Assembly: GCA_003556325.1 (NCBI GenBank)
Contig: PWRF01000045.1
Coordinates: 1 to 32,793, forward strand
DNA: 32,793 bases
Direction of reading: 5' to 3'
Origin: Bacteroidales bacterium
GTDB taxonomy: Bacteria > Bacteroidota > Bacteroidia > Bacteroidales > UBA7960
Of this stretch, positions 31,748-32,793 are shown in pieces. How positions within the stretch are numbered: the first letter of the stretch is position 1; each line of letters starts with the position of its first letter. The position numbers and the translations under genes were made by a program. The notes under the pieces were generated by a model. The model was not told the origin of the DNA. It saw nothing but the letters and a program-made list of their open reading frames with translations, and made no database searches.

Positions 31748-32793
31748 TTACCTGATAATCTCGAAACGCTCAATCGCGATTCCGGACTCAAAATACAATC
31801 TCAGGAAATACATTCCGTTTTCGAGAGACTGGACTGGCAATTGCACTTTCTTGCTATCTGTGGTTTTATCAATCACCATCTGGCCAGCAATGTTGTATAC
31901 GCTTATCTGCTTAAGCGTTTCATCGCTACTTATATTCAGGTATTGACTGGCCGGGTTGGGATATACAACAACAGCCGGCAACACAGGCTCTGTAATAGCT
32001 GTCACATTCTCGAAGTGGGCAACAAGATGTAAGTCCTCAGAAGGCATTGTGAATGTGAACACAGCCTCCTGTGAAACTTCATCGCCATTTTCATCTGCCC
32101 ACTTTTCGAATTCGTAGTCTTCGTTGGCTTCGGCCATCACGGTCACTTCTTCGCCAAAGACATACAGTCCTTCTCCGGATACAGTTCCTCCGGTCTCCGG
32201 TTCGGCACTAAGGCTCAGGGTAAAGCTCAGCTGCTCAAAGTTTGCAATAAGGGTAACATCTTCTGCCGGCATGGTGAATGAATATTCTTCCGTATCAGCA
32301 ACCACTTCATCATCCAGATTTGTCCAGTTGATAAACTCATACCCTTCATTGGCGTTGGCTGTTACAGTAACTTCATCTCCCATCTGGTAAGTACCCTCTC
32401 CTGTAACATCGCCTCCTTCTTCAGGCTCAGCGAGAAGGCTGAGGGTATAATCTGCCAGCTCGAAATTGGCGGTTAGTGTGAGATCTTCTGCAGGCATGGT
32501 GATACTCTCAGATGGAGATGCCGACACCACATCGCCGTCTTCATCTGTCCAGCTTACAAAGTCGTACCCTTCCGCGGGTGTCGCATTGATCAGAACCATG
32601 TCGCCCATATTGTAATTGCCTGCTCCCGTAACTTCACCGCTACCTTCTGGCTCTACCAGCAGAGACAGGGTATACTCCGCCATTTCAAAGTTGGCAGTAA
32701 GCGAAAGGTCTTGTGCAGGCATATCAAACGTATGTTCTGCATTGCCGGCAAACTCGTTGCCGTCATCATCAGTCCAGTTAACAAAGACATATC
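31748..32793 (-). CDS. T9SS-secreted protein with InlB-type repeats, 3' part (runs off right edge)
   Basis: The frame is open from the right window edge to its stop, giving about 348 residues of a longer protein whose start is not seen. Three complete and one partial 75-residue repeats carry the divergent InlB B-repeat pattern (EPE.GG.V.G.G.Y..GD.V...A...GY.F..W, ending ITMPAEDLTLTANFE). The last ~80 residues are a type A T9SS sorting domain: VVVYPNPASQYLNI, then ISVYNIAGQMV and a terminal GIAIERFEIIR. It is therefore expected to cross the outer membrane by the type IX system and be attached to the cell surface or released. The part outside the window would show any catalytic or binding domain. 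Confidence 0.92.
   Translation of the reverse strand, partial: YVFVNWTDDDGNEFAGNAEHTFDMPAQDLSLTANFEMAEYTLSLLVEPEGSGEVTGAGNYNMGDMVLINATPAEGYDFVSWTDEDGDVVSASPSESITMPAEDLTLTANFELADYTLSLLAEPEEGGDVTGEGTYQMGDEVTVTANANEGYEFINWTNLDDEVVADTEEYSFTMPAEDVTLIANFEQLSFTLSLSAEPETGGTVSGEGLYVFGEEVTVMAEANEDYEFEKWADENGDEVSQEAVFTFTMPSEDLHLVAHFENVTAITEPVLPAVVVYPNPASQYLNISSDETLKQISVYNIAGQMVIDKTTDSKKVQLPVQSLENGMYFLRLYFESGIAIERFEIIR
32000..32793 (-). repeat. 225-bp coding repeats (75-residue InlB-type units)
   Basis: Complete units lie at 32450-32674, 32225-32449 and 32000-32224, with a partial unit from 32675 to the edge. Each begins Y/F-TLSL and contains a GY/DYEF..W core. The units are exactly 75 codons each without insertions, and have diverged more in the last unit. 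Confidence 0.85.

Overview
The window looks like a chromosomal segment of an anaerobic or facultatively anaerobic Bacteroidota bacterium, probably Bacteroidales/Marinilabiliales-like. The evidence is: a secreted protein with a C-terminal type IX secretion (T9SS) sorting domain at the right edge; several perfect Bacteroidota-type -7 boxes (TAnnTTTG) in front of genes; a Bacteroidota-style TamB gene divergent from tsaD; lipoprotein signal peptides; and [FeFe]-hydrogenase maturases beside a flavodiiron protein. I see no rRNA, tRNA, CRISPR array, insertion sequence, integrase or phage gene. Most of the window is ordinary core genome.

Left third (1-8.7 kb): a gene end cut by the window edge, a flavin reductase, an open-frame remnant with its own terminator, a PhnP-like metallo-hydrolase facing a PagL-like lipid A deacylase, a solitary peptide/nickel-type solute-binding lipoprotein, purL, and a secreted proline-iminopeptidase-like hydrolase. 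The intergenic gaps here carry three kinds of short tandem repeat: an 8-bp unit (GACATTTT) seen twice in opposite orientation, a telomere-like TTAAGG array, and a degenerate AGTAAGA-type tract.

Middle (8.9-20.5 kb): a tightly overlapping plus-strand operon, lptF - GT4 glycosyltransferase - GT2 glycosyltransferase - ribBA. It faces a 1.5k-residue TamB-like envelope protein, which is divergent from tsaD. TsaD converges, with a 4-bp overlap, on an unknown lipoprotein gene. The TamB-like gene and the lipoprotein gene both lack a standard start codon that would give a complete signal segment. The TamB-like gene has a GGAGG box 8 nt before an ATT codon.

Right third (20.5-30.7 kb): a minus-strand run of YitT-family membrane protein, hydF, hydE, a very large PPDK-like dikinase without a PEP-binding barrel, a divergent GAPDH and a flavodiiron protein. 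Spacing suggests hydF through the flavodiiron gene may be at least partly co-transcribed. This is the most interesting block: it places hydrogenase maturation, an O2/NO reductase, and two atypical enzymes related to the triose-phosphate/PEP part of glycolysis side by side. HydG and the hydrogenase itself are not in the window. The far right holds an exported DsrE-family protein, a doubtful small exported ORF, a strong bidirectional terminator, and the 3' part of a T9SS-secreted protein built from 75-residue InlB-type repeats.

All gene assignments come from reading translated motifs by eye. No database search was run.
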